DNA of 16,562 nt from Oscillospiraceae bacterium (GCA_031266955.1 JAISAA010000048.1:1-16562); one strand, 5' to 3'. Positions 7,801 to 14,814 are shown, numbered from the stretch's first letter. The notes: generated by a model from the letters alone, not told the origin. Translations and numbers: made by a program.

Positions 7801-8235
7801 ATGATCGCTTTAGGATGTGACCACGGCGGGTATAATCTTCTCGGTGAAATACGCGCCATGCTCGACGGGAAAGGGCTTGAATACCGCGACTTCGGCGCGT
7901 TTTCTGAGGAAAGCTGCGATTATCCCGACTTCGCCCGCGCCGTCGCGGAGTCCGTCGCCTCGGGCGGGGCGGAGCGCGGGATACTCGTCTGCAGCACGGG
8001 GATCGGAATGTCCGTCGCGGCGAACAAGGTTCGCGGCGTCCGCGCGGCGCTATGCGGGGACTGCTTTTCGGCGGAAATGACGCGGCGGCACAACGACGCG
8101 AATATCCTCTGCCTCGGCGCGCGCGTCACGGGGGCGGGGCTCGCTCTGAAAATCGCCGAAATATTTCTCGAAACGCCGTTCGACGGCGGCAGGCACGCCC
8201 GCCGCGTCGCGAAAATAACCGAGATGGAGCTGTAA
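7801..8235 (+). CDS. rpiB: RpiB/LacA/LacB-family sugar-phosphate isomerase, probably ribose-5-phosphate isomerase B
   Basis: A 144-residue cytoplasmic enzyme expected to interconvert ribose 5-phosphate and ribulose 5-phosphate in the pentose-phosphate pathway. The N-terminal GCDHGGYNL carries the substrate-binding Asp7-His8 pair. CSTGIGMSVAANK contains the catalytic-base cysteine (Cys64) and the anion-hole loop, and RRHNDANIL contains the conserved histidine (His97). The length fits RpiB exactly. A GGGAG ribosome site lies about 9 nt upstream of the ATG. It follows the DUF1015 gene by 19 bp and is followed 3 bp later by a small membrane-protein gene. An allose- or galactose-6-phosphate isomerase cannot be excluded, but no sugar-uptake genes are nearby. 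Confidence 0.92.
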   Translation: MIALGCDHGGYNLLGEIRAMLDGKGLEYRDFGAFSEESCDYPDFARAVAESVASGGAERGILVCSTGIGMSVAANKVRGVRAALCGDCFSAEMTRRHNDANILCLGARVTGAGLALKIAEIFLETPFDGGRHARRVAKITEMEL

Positions 8236-8238
8236 GTA

Positions 8239-8424
8239 TTGGCAAGATACGTCCCGCGGACTTATAAAAACCACAGGGCGGCGCGGCTGCTCGCGCGCGC
8301 GCTGGCGTTCCTGCTTATCGCGGCGGTCGCGCTCGCGATAGCTATGTTTTTCAGCCTGCGGCAATACATCGTGTACACGCCCGAGGGTCTGCGGCTGGAA
8401 ATACCCTGGTTAGAGGAGGAGTGA
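8239..8424 (+). CDS. Small single-pass membrane protein, TTG start
   Basis: A 61-residue ORF begins with TTG 3 bp after the rpiB stop, with GGAG about 10 nt upstream inside the end of rpiB, so translation is probably coupled. A basic N terminus (RYVPRTYKNHRAARLLAR) precedes a hydrophobic segment (residues about 20-40) and a short outside tail, SLRQYIVYTPEGLRLEIPWL, ending in three Glu. The charge pattern predicts N-in/C-out. The tail resembles the sequence just after the membrane anchor in some larger clostridial extracellular enzymes (recollection only), so it may be a stand-alone anchor or a shortened version of such a protein. I do not recognise a function. Confidence 0.65.
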   Translation: MARYVPRTYKNHRAARLLARALAFLLIAAVALAIAMFFSLRQYIVYTPEGLRLEIPWLEEE

Positions 8425-8445
8425 GACCGCAGTCCGCGCCATCAA

Positions 8446-8494
8446 TAAAAAAGCCTCCTTGTAAAATTACCTTTCGGACGAGGCTTATTTTACA
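8446..8494 (-). terminator. Intrinsic terminator between convergent genes, with interleaved inverted repeats
   Basis: AAGCCTC (8451-8457) pairs with GAGGCTT (8480-8486). On the minus strand this stem is followed by a TTTTTT run (8452-8447), a good terminator for the lipoprotein gene. In the plus direction it is followed only by ATTTTAC, so it may also end the operon from 5621, less efficiently. A second perfect inverted repeat, TGTAAAAT (8460-8467) with ATTTTACA (8487-8494), interleaves with the first; the two stems are alternatives or a pseudoknot. Confidence 0.8.
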
Positions 8495-8549
8495 GGGAAG
8501 CGGAGCGCTTTGAGCTTTTTTCTTTACGTTATTTTTTGAAACCGCCGCG

Positions 8550-8846
8550 TCAGCGGATGACGGGGGCGGGGACGGGCGCCGCGGCGTAAGGATATACCCC
8601 CGGCGCGATAAAGGGAGCGGCGGGTGCGGCGACATAAGGCGCGATCCGCGGCGTCCTCGCCGCCGTGTTGGGCGATACCGCCGCTTTCGGCGACGGCGAT
8701 ACTGTTGCTTTCGGTGACACCGTTACTTTTGGCGACACAGTCACTTTGGGCGATGCTTTTACGGGCGTGGTCTTCTTTTTCGCACCGCAGCCGAAAATCG
8801 AAACCGCCATAAGAGCGGCGACAAGAAATCCGATTACTCTTTTCAT
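8550..8846 (-). CDS. Small Pro/Val/Ala-rich putative lipoprotein with hexapeptide repeats
   Basis: This encodes 98 residues. MKRVIGFLVAALMAVSIFGC is a lipoprotein signal peptide with Cys20 as the acylation site, followed by a basic GAKKK stretch. Residues about 27-55 are degenerate hexapeptide repeats (TVSPKV, TVSPKV, TVSPKA, then TVSPSPKA and AVSPNT), encoded by roughly 18-bp DNA repeats at about 8680-8755. The tail is rich in Pro, Ala, Val and Tyr (APYVAAPAAPFIAPGVYPY). The mature part looks extended and cell-wall-spanning, with no enzymatic domain. AGGAGG 6-7 nt upstream of the ATG decides the start and frame over an overlapping 116-aa ORF. It diverges from pstS across a 189-bp intergenic region. 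No function is recognised. Confidence 0.82.
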   Translation of the reverse strand: MKRVIGFLVAALMAVSIFGCGAKKKTTPVKASPKVTVSPKVTVSPKATVSPSPKAAVSPNTAARTPRIAPYVAAPAAPFIAPGVYPYAAAPVPAPVIR

Positions 8847-8939
8847 AACAGCCTCCTATAGGAAGTAAGCTCACAAAATGGGCTTCGACCGTATTATTTG
8901 CAGTTGCGAAAAAAATACTACGCGAGTTTTTGGTAATAC

Positions 8940-8979
8940 TTTACGCAAATTTGACATTCTCCTTGTTTTAGATTTGACA
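8940..8979 (+). promoter_or_regulatory. Putative Pho box: four PhoP-type hexamers upstream of pstS
   Basis: TTTACG (8940), TTGACA (8951), TTGTTT (8963) and TTGACA (8974) are direct repeats with periods of 11, 12 and 11 bp, that is hexamers separated by 5-6 bp. Gram-positive PhoP sites are direct TT(A/C/T)A(C/T)A-type hexamers with about one helical turn periodicity, usually just upstream of the -10 box. The array ends about 22 bp before the predicted transcription start, the usual location for PhoP-activated promoters. A weaker fifth copy (TTGGTA, 8930) may exist. Confidence 0.6.
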
Positions 8980-8988
8980 ATTCGCAAT

Positions 8989-8994
8989 TATACT
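8989..8994 (+). promoter_or_regulatory. -10 box of the pst-pho operon
   Basis: TATACT (8989-8994) predicts transcription from about 9001 and a 35-nt leader with an AAGGGG ribosome site. No TTGACA sits 16-18 bp upstream (the spacing to 8974 is only 9 bp), so the promoter would need an activator, consistent with control by PhoP at the adjacent hexamers. Confidence 0.55.
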
Positions 8995-9035
8995 TGTACC
9001 GCAACAAAAAATTAAAAACAAAGGGGTAATCAAAA

Positions 9036-9965
9036 ATGAAAAAAACTATCTGCGCTCTCCTGCTCTTGCTCGCGCTCCCTCTCGCGGCTATCGGCTGCGC
9101 CTCCGGCGACTACGGCTCGGAGCCGTCCCAGCAGCCCACGCAAGCTCCGCCGTCAGCTCCGGCGGAGACGGCGCCGGACGTCCCAGAGACAAATTCCGGT
9201 GAGATCATCGTCATATCGCGCGAGGACGGCTCCGGCACGCGCGGCGCGTTCATCGAGCTTTTCGGCGTTCAGGACGAGGACAAGGTCGACAGGACGACGC
9301 TTTCCGCCGAGATCACAAACAGCACGTCCGTTATGACGACGTCCGTCGCCGGGAACGACAAGGCGATAGGCTATATCTCGCTCGGCTCGCTGAACAGCGC
9401 CGTAAAGGGCGTCGAGATCGACGGCGCGGAGGCGACGGTCGCCAACATCAAAAACGGCAGCTACGGCATCTCGCGCCCGTTCAATCTCGTGCTGACCTCC
9501 GAGCTCAGTGACGCCGCCGAAGCGTTTATCGGCTTTATAATGAGCGCCGAGGGCCAGAGCGTCATCGAAAACGGCGGCTACATAAAAGCGGACGAGGCCG
9601 CCGCGCCGGTCTCGGGCGAGGCTGTGCCGGGGCGCGTCGTCGTCGCGGGCTCGTCCTCCGTCACGCCCATTATGGACAAGCTGAAGGACGCGTATTTGGC
9701 GATAAATCCTGACGCCGAAATTGAGATACAGCAAAGCGATTCTTCTACGGGCATAAACGCCGCGATAGACGGCATATGCGACATCGGTATGGCCTCCCGC
9801 GAGCTTAAAGAAAGCGAGCTCGAAAAAGGCGCCCGGGAGCTGACGATAGCCACGGACGGCATAGTCGTGATCGTCAGCCCGCAAAGCCCCGTAAACGCCC
9901 TGACTAAAGAGCAGGTGCGCGATATATTCACGGGCGCTGTGACGGATTGGTCGCAGATAGGCTAA
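9036..9965 (+). CDS. pstS: PstS-type phosphate-binding lipoprotein with circularly permuted halves
   Basis: A 309-residue substrate-binding lipoprotein of the Pst phosphate ABC importer. The signal peptide ends at a lipobox AIGC (Cys21), followed by a Ser/Pro/Ala linker to about residue 54. Residues 55-185 match the C-terminal half of usual PstS: IIVISREDGSGTRGAFIEL (the SGT phosphate loop), AIGYISLGSL, GSYGISRPFNLVL and FIMSAEGQSVIENGGYI. Residues 199-309 match the N-terminal half: VVVAGSSSVTPIMDKLKDAY, QQSDSSTGINAAIDG, DIGMASRELKE, IATDGIVVIVSPQSPVN and IFTGAVTDWSQIG. The halves are thus swapped, yet both phosphate-contact regions are kept. The gene ends where normal PstS would continue into SREDGSGT. 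AAGGGG lies 9 nt before the ATG. It is first in the operon with pstCAB. Confidence 0.9.
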   Translation: MKKTICALLLLLALPLAAIGCASGDYGSEPSQQPTQAPPSAPAETAPDVPETNSGEIIVISREDGSGTRGAFIELFGVQDEDKVDRTTLSAEITNSTSVMTTSVAGNDKAIGYISLGSLNSAVKGVEIDGAEATVANIKNGSYGISRPFNLVLTSELSDAAEAFIGFIMSAEGQSVIENGGYIKADEAAAPVSGEAVPGRVVVAGSSSVTPIMDKLKDAYLAINPDAEIEIQQSDSSTGINAAIDGICDIGMASRELKESELEKGARELTIATDGIVVIVSPQSPVNALTKEQVRDIFTGAVTDWSQIG

Positions 9966-10003
9966 ACAGGTAGGCTAAAACGGAATATATTTTTTGGGGA
10001 CGA

Positions 10004-10846
10004 ATGAAAGAAAAAATAATGCGCGCCGTGTTTTTGGCGGCGGCCTGCGTGTGCATACTCTGCGTCGCGCTGATATGCCTGTTCCTGCTTGCAAACGGCA
10101 TACCGGCTTTCGGGAAGATCGGGGCGCTTAAATTCCTGACCGGCGCGGTGTGGCGCCCGGGCAACGATATATACGGCGTCGCCCCGATGATACTCGGAAG
10201 TCTCTACGTCACGGCGGGGGCCGTAGCCCTCGGCGCGCCGATAGGCATTCTGACCGGGATTTTCCTCGCGCGGTTTTGCCCGCGGCGCGCGCGCCCGGGC
10301 TTCCGGTCGGCCGTCAATCTTCTCGCGGGGATACCGTCGGTTGTTTACGGTTTTTTCGGGCTTGTGGTGTTAGTGCCCGCGGTGCGGTCTGTTTTCGGGG
10401 TCAGCGGGAAAAGTATGCTTACGGCGTCCGTGCTGCTCGGGCTTATGATACTGCCGACGATAATAAGCGTCACGGACACGTCCGTGCGCGCCGTGCCGGA
10501 GAGCTGTTACGAGGGCGCGCTCGCCCTCGGCGCGACGCACGAGCGCGCCGTGTTTTCGGCGCTGCTGCCGGCTGCCAAGTCCGGGATCACGTCCGGCGTC
10601 GCCCTCGGCGTCGGTCGCGCGATAGGAGAAGCGACGGCTGTCGTTATGGTCGCCGGGAACCAGCCGGCGATGCCGTCCGGGCCGCTGCACGGCCTGCGCA
10701 CACTGACGGCGAATATCGTGCTGGAAATGGGCTACGCCGCCGATCTGCACCGGCAGGCGCTTGCTGCGACGGCGCTGACGCTCTTTGTATTCACACTCGC
10801 GGTGAACGTCCTGCTCGCGCTCGGGAGGGGGAAGCGCCCGGTATGA
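10004..10846 (+). CDS. pstC: Phosphate ABC transporter permease PstC
   Basis: A 280-residue integral membrane protein with about six hydrophobic helices and one half of the PstCA channel. NDIYGVAPMILGSLYVT, LAGIPSVVYGFFGL and the EAA-loop segment YEGALALGATHERAVFSALL are diagnostic of PstC, and the loop contacts PstB. GRAIGEATAVVMVAGN and GLRTLTANIVLEMG are further conserved blocks. A GGGGA ribosome site lies a few nt before the ATG; a second in-frame ATG at 10019 is too far from it. It follows pstS by 38 bp, a gap with no obvious hairpin but with an imperfect 13-bp tandem repeat over the pstS stop (9958-9983). Its TGA overlaps the pstA start. Confidence 0.95.
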   Translation: MKEKIMRAVFLAAACVCILCVALICLFLLANGIPAFGKIGALKFLTGAVWRPGNDIYGVAPMILGSLYVTAGAVALGAPIGILTGIFLARFCPRRARPGFRSAVNLLAGIPSVVYGFFGLVVLVPAVRSVFGVSGKSMLTASVLLGLMILPTIISVTDTSVRAVPESCYEGALALGATHERAVFSALLPAAKSGITSGVALGVGRAIGEATAVVMVAGNQPAMPSGPLHGLRTLTANIVLEMGYAADLHRQALAATALTLFVFTLAVNVLLALGRGKRPV

Positions 10847-11694
10847 AAACGCTTTTCGCGCTCCGGCGGAGGCCGGCGGCGCTGTTGCTGCGCCTGCTCG
10901 TCACGGCGGCGGCCTGCGTGACGGCGCTGATAATCGCCTTCACCGTCGGGTATATTCTGATAAAAGGCGTCCCGCATTTGACGCCGGAACTGTTCGCGCC
11001 GAAATACACGAGCGAAAACGTATCTATGACCCCGGCGATCGCCGGTACGCTTATAATGACGGCGCTCGCCCTCGCGCTCGCGGCGCCGCTCGGCATATTC
11101 TCCGCCGTGTTTTTGGCCGAATACGCGCGGCGGGGCAGCAGGCTCGTCAAGGTCGTGCGCCTCGCGGCGGAGACGCTTTCGGGCATACCGTCGATAATTT
11201 ACGGGCTGTTCGGCGCCCTGCTTTTCAACAGGGCTTTGGGCTATTCGCTCATCGCGGGGGCGGTCACGCTCGCGATCATGCTGCTCCCGCTTATTATGCG
11301 CACGGCGGAGGAGGCGCTGCTGTCCGTGCCGGATATGTACAGGGAGGGCGGCTTCGGGCTCGGCGCGGGGCGGCTGCGCGTCGTCTTCGCGATAACGCTG
11401 CCCGCAGCCGCGCCGGGCATACTCGCGGGGGTGATACTCGCCGTCGGGCGCGCCGTCGGAGAGACGGCGGCGCTGATATTCACCTCCGGTACGGCGACGG
11501 CGCTTCCGAAAAGCATATTTTCGTCGGTCAGGACGCTTTCGGTGCATATGTACGTGCTCTCGAACGAGGGGTTTTACATCGATCAGGCATACGCGACGGC
11601 AGTCGTCCTGCTGCTGCTGACGGTGGGGCTGAACGCGCTTTCGGGGCTCGCCGCGAGACGTCTCACGGGCGGCTCCGGCCAAGAAAATCTTTAA
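10843..11694 (+). CDS. pstA: Phosphate ABC transporter permease PstA
   Basis: This encodes 283 residues, the partner of PstC in the inner-membrane channel, with about six transmembrane helices. LSGIPSIIYGLFGALLF, the EAA-loop MYREGGFGLGAGRLRVVFAI, AVGRAVGETAALIFTSG and SVHMYVLSNEGFYIDQAYA are typical. The start ATG at 10843 overlaps the pstC stop as ATGA, indicating translational coupling. The same frame is open upstream to 10150, but that stretch is an Arg-rich shadow of pstC and is not part of the gene. It is followed by pstB after 13 bp. Confidence 0.95.
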   Translation: MKTLFALRRRPAALLLRLLVTAAACVTALIIAFTVGYILIKGVPHLTPELFAPKYTSENVSMTPAIAGTLIMTALALALAAPLGIFSAVFLAEYARRGSRLVKVVRLAAETLSGIPSIIYGLFGALLFNRALGYSLIAGAVTLAIMLLPLIMRTAEEALLSVPDMYREGGFGLGAGRLRVVFAITLPAAAPGILAGVILAVGRAVGETAALIFTSGTATALPKSIFSSVRTLSVHMYVLSNEGFYIDQAYATAVVLLLLTVGLNALSGLAARRLTGGSGQENL

Positions 11695-11707
11695 CAAGAG
11701 GAATTGA

Positions 11708-12457
11708 ATGGGTAAAATAGATATAGAGGACTTGAATTTATATTACGGCGGCTTTCAGGCGCTGCGCTCCGTCTCACTCTCGGCGCCGGAGCGCGGGATA
11801 ACGGCGCTGATCGGGCCGTCCGGCTGCGGAAAATCCACGCTCCTGAAAACGATAAACCGCTTGAACGACCTCGCGGAGGGCTGCCGCGTCGAGGGGCGCG
11901 TTATGCTTGACGGCGTGGATATTTACGGGGATATCGACGTTTACACGCTGCGCCGCCGCGTCGGAATGGTATTCCAAAAGCCGAATCCTTTCCCGATGAG
12001 CGTTTACGACAACGTTGCCTTCGGCCCGCGCACGCACGGAACGCGCGGCAGGGCAAGCCTCGACGAGGCCGTCGAAAGCTCGCTGCGGCAGGCGGCGCTT
12101 TGGGACGAGGTGAAGGACAGGCTGACGAAAAACGCGCTGCTGCTTTCCGGCGGACAGCAGCAGCGGCTGTGCATCGCCCGCGCGCTCGCCGTGGACCCCG
12201 AGGTGCTGCTGATGGACGAGCCGACAAGCGCTCTCGACCCCATATCGACCGCGAAAATAGAAGAGCTTGCCGTCGAGCTGAAAAAGGCTTATACTATAGT
12301 CATAGTTACGCACAATATGCAGCAGGCGGCGCGCGTTTCGGATATGACCGCGTTTTTACTGCTCGGCGAGCTCGTCGAATACGGCGCGACGAAGCTCGTG
12401 TTCACAAAGCCGCGCGATAAGCGCACGGAGGATTACATAGCGGGGAGGTTCGGATAA
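11708..12457 (+). CDS. pstB: Phosphate ABC transporter ATP-binding protein PstB
   Basis: A 249-residue cytoplasmic ATPase that powers phosphate import through PstCA. All ABC motifs are visible: Walker A GPSGCGKST (36-44), Q-loop Gln90 in MVFQKPNPFPMS, signature LSGGQ (146-150) followed by QQR, Walker B VLLMDE (166-171), D-loop SALD and H-loop His202 in THNMQQA. The MVFQKPNPFPMS segment is specific to PstB. The length is normal. AGAGGAA lies just before the ATG. The next gene, phoP, begins 3 bp after the stop; phoU, which often follows pstB, is missing here. Confidence 0.97.
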   Translation: MGKIDIEDLNLYYGGFQALRSVSLSAPERGITALIGPSGCGKSTLLKTINRLNDLAEGCRVEGRVMLDGVDIYGDIDVYTLRRRVGMVFQKPNPFPMSVYDNVAFGPRTHGTRGRASLDEAVESSLRQAALWDEVKDRLTKNALLLSGGQQQRLCIARALAVDPEVLLMDEPTSALDPISTAKIEELAVELKKAYTIVIVTHNMQQAARVSDMTAFLLLGELVEYGATKLVFTKPRDKRTEDYIAGRFG

Positions 12458-12460
12458 GAC

Positions 12461-13135
12461 TTGATCTATCTTGTTGAGGACGAGGAAAGCATACGCGAGC
12501 TTGTCGTCTACACTCTTAAAAATACGGGACTCGAGGCGCGCGGCTTCCCGAGCGCCACAGAGTTTTGGGAGGCTCTGCGCGCGCAGACGCCGAGCCTCGT
12601 GCTGCTGGACATTATGCTTCCCGGAGAGGACGGGCTGGAGATACTGCGCCGTCTGCGCGAAGCGCCCGATACGGCGCGGCTGCCCGTTATGATGCTCACG
12701 GCGCGCGGCACGGAATACGACAAGGTCCGCGGGTTAGAGCTCGGCGCGGACGATTATCTCGCCAAGCCGCCCGGTATGATGGAGCTCGTCGCGCGGGTAA
12801 AGCGTCTGCTGCGCCGCACGGATTCTGACTCCGAGCCGGAGGAATACCGCTCCGGCGGGCTGTTCGTAAGCATCCCGCGCCGCCTTGTAACTGTAAACGG
12901 CGTTGAAGTCAGCCTTACGCTGAAGGAATTCGGCCTGCTCGCCTTTTTGCTGAAAAACGCGGGCATCGTGATGACGCGCGACAGGCTGCTCACCGCCGTC
13001 TGGGGCTATAATTACGAGGGCGAGACGAGGACTATCGACACGCACATCCTCACCCTGCGCGGCAAGCTCGGGCCGAGCGGTTCCGTCATACAGACCGTGC
13101 GCGGCGTCGGCTACAAGGCGGGCGAGGTCAGATGA
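12461..13135 (+). CDS. phoP: PhoP-type OmpR-family response regulator, TTG start
   Basis: A 224-residue transcription factor. The receiver domain (1-115) has the acidic pair Glu6-Asp7, phosphoacceptor Asp50 (VLLDIMLPGEDG), Thr80 and Lys102. A winged-helix domain (about 128-222) carries LTLKEFGLLAFLLKNAG, RDRLLTAVWGYNYEGETRT and IQTVRGVGYKAG. The residue after the conserved Lys-Pro is Pro rather than the usual Phe (LAKPPGMMEL), a small oddity. Only the TTG at 12461 gives the expected N terminus, IYLVEDEESIRELVVYTL; GGGAGG lies about 12 nt upstream, inside the end of pstB. Linkage to pst genes and to phoR indicates that it controls phosphate-starvation genes, probably by binding the hexamers at 8940-8979. 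Confidence 0.93.
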   Translation: MIYLVEDEESIRELVVYTLKNTGLEARGFPSATEFWEALRAQTPSLVLLDIMLPGEDGLEILRRLREAPDTARLPVMMLTARGTEYDKVRGLELGADDYLAKPPGMMELVARVKRLLRRTDSDSEPEEYRSGGLFVSIPRRLVTVNGVEVSLTLKEFGLLAFLLKNAGIVMTRDRLLTAVWGYNYEGETRTIDTHILTLRGKLGPSGSVIQTVRGVGYKAGEVR

Positions 13136-14814
13136 GACGCGCCGTTTTAGTCTTCTCCTGCGCGCTTTCCGGCGTATCCATACTGCTCACGGCGGTTTTC
13201 ATACATCTCGCGGTGTACTGGGGCTTTTCGGAGCGCGTAAGACAAGACACGGCCTCCCGAGCGAGGCTTATCGCCGCCGTCTCGGAGCTCTACGGCGACG
13301 CGGAGACGTATTGCAAAGAGCTCGCCTCCCGCGCCGCGACGGACGCGCGCATCACACTTATCGCGCCCGACGGCGCCGTGATATTCGACAGCGGCGGCGG
13401 CGAGGCTTTGATGGAGAACCACTTCTCGCGCCCCGAGATCCGCGGCGCGTTCGAGCGCGGAGAGGGCGAAAGCGCGCGGTATTCCGAGACCCTGGGCAAA
13501 CGGACGTATTATTACGCCGTGCTTTTAGAGAGCGGCTGCGTTCTGCGCACGGCGGTCACGGCGTCGAGCGCGCTCGCGTCGCTCGCGGGGATAATCCCGC
13601 TTACGATCGCGGTCGCCGCCGCCGTATTCATCCTCGCGGCGCTCGCCGGACGGAGCGTCACCGATAAAATAATCGCCCCGGTGAACGCCATCGACCCGGA
13701 AAACCCGGAAAGCGGAGGCGTTTACTCAGAGCTTGATCCTCTGCTCGCGCGTATCCGCGCTCAAAACGAAAAGATAGCCGGCCAGATGGCGGAGCTGCGC
13801 GCGAACAGGTTAGAATTCTCGGCTATCGCGGAGCATATGAGCGAGGGGCTCATCGTGCTCGGCCTCGACGCCCGGATAATTTACGTCAACAGCGGCGCGC
13901 TTTCGCTGCTGCGCGCCAGACCGGGCGACTATACCGGCGGCGGCGTCTTTCTGCTCAGCCGGGACGAGGCGTTCCGCCGCTCGTCGGAGCTCGCGCTCGG
14001 CGGGGAATCGTCGGAGCTCGTCATTCCGGCCGGCGACAGGTCCGTGCAGCTCATCGCGAACCCCGTCTCCGACGGCGGCGAGGTCAGCGGCGCCGTGCTC
14101 GTTCTGCTCGACGTCACGGAGCGCTTCGAGCGCGAGCGGCTGCGCCGCGAATTTTCGGCGAACGTCTCTCACGAGCTGAAAACCCCGCTGACAGTCATCT
14201 CCGGCTACGCCGAAATACTCTCAAACGGCGTGGCGAGACCGGAGGACGCGCCGCGCTTCGCGAGAAGCATTTACGCCGAGGCGCAGCGGCTCATCGAGCT
14301 CGTCGGGGACATTATGATGCTCTCGCGCCTTGACGAGGGCGAGGCCTCCGAAACGAGAGAGAGCGCGGAGCTGCTGACCCTCGCGAAAAACGCCGCCGAG
14401 ACGCTTTCGGAAAAAGCCGCGGCGCGCGGCATAACCATCGAAACCTCCGGCGAGAGCGCCGAGCTGATCGGCATCCCGCACGTTTTGAGTGAAATCGCGT
14501 TCAACCTCATCGACAACGCCGTAAAATATAATAAGGACGGGGGCCGCGTCCGCGTCGTTGTGGAAAAAACGCGCGGCGCGGCGGTGCTCACGGTCGAGGA
14601 CACCGGCATCGGCATCCCGCCCGGCGAGCAGAGCCGCGTGTTCGAGCGCTTTTACCGCGTGGAAAAAAGCCGCGGCGGCGCCGTCGCGGGCACGGGGCTC
14701 GGGCTTTCCATCGTCAAGCACGGGGCGATGCTGCACGGCGCCAAGATCGACGTTCGCAGCGACGGAGTCTCCGGCACTGCGGTCACCGTCAGCTTTCCTT
14801 TGCAGCAGGCGTAA
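13132..14814 (+). CDS. phoR: PhoR-type membrane sensor histidine kinase
   Basis: This encodes 560 residues and overlaps phoP by ATGA, so the two are translationally coupled. TM1 (about 5-29) and TM2 (about 153-173) flank an extracellular sensor region of some 120 residues that looks PAS/Cache-like (LIAPDGAVIFDS). After a short linker comes a cytoplasmic PAS domain (about 230-330: LIVLGLDARIIYVNSGALSL). The DHp domain contains SANVSHELKTPLTVISGYAE with phospho-acceptor His347. The ATPase domain shows the N box (NLIDNAVKYN), G1 (DTGIGIP), F box (FERFYRVEKSR) and G2 (GTGLGLSIVKH). The layout is standard for Firmicutes PhoR. It probably senses phosphate status directly or through the Pst transporter and phosphorylates PhoP. 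It is the last gene of the operon. Confidence 0.94.
   Translation: MRRAVLVFSCALSGVSILLTAVFIHLAVYWGFSERVRQDTASRARLIAAVSELYGDAETYCKELASRAATDARITLIAPDGAVIFDSGGGEALMENHFSRPEIRGAFERGEGESARYSETLGKRTYYYAVLLESGCVLRTAVTASSALASLAGIIPLTIAVAAAVFILAALAGRSVTDKIIAPVNAIDPENPESGGVYSELDPLLARIRAQNEKIAGQMAELRANRLEFSAIAEHMSEGLIVLGLDARIIYVNSGALSLLRARPGDYTGGGVFLLSRDEAFRRSSELALGGESSELVIPAGDRSVQLIANPVSDGGEVSGAVLVLLDVTERFERERLRREFSANVSHELKTPLTVISGYAEILSNGVARPEDAPRFARSIYAEAQRLIELVGDIMMLSRLDEGEASETRESAELLTLAKNAAETLSEKAAARGITIETSGESAELIGIPHVLSEIAFNLIDNAVKYNKDGGRVRVVVEKTRGAAVLTVEDTGIGIPPGEQSRVFERFYRVEKSRGGAVAGTGLGLSIVKHGAMLHGAKIDVRSDGVSGTAVTVSFPLQQA

Noticed and set aside
8524..8874. Alternative 116-residue minus-strand ORF over the lipoprotein gene
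   Set aside because: The other frame (8550-8846) has an AGGAGG site, a proper signal peptide and lipobox; this frame gives Arg/Cys-rich sequence without features.
8951..8979. The two TTGACA hexamers as -35 boxes of a standard promoter
   Set aside because: Neither has a -10 box at 16-18 bp. The regular 11-12 bp repeat pattern fits PhoP binding better.
10150..10842. Long upstream open frame in phase with pstA
   Set aside because: It is Arg-rich shadow translation of pstC. The real pstA start overlaps the pstC stop as ATGA at 10843.
10732..11697. 321-residue minus-strand ORF opposite pstA
   Set aside because: Arg/Glu-rich composition typical of antisense shadow in GC-rich DNA, with no recognisable motifs, while pstA on the plus strand is certain.
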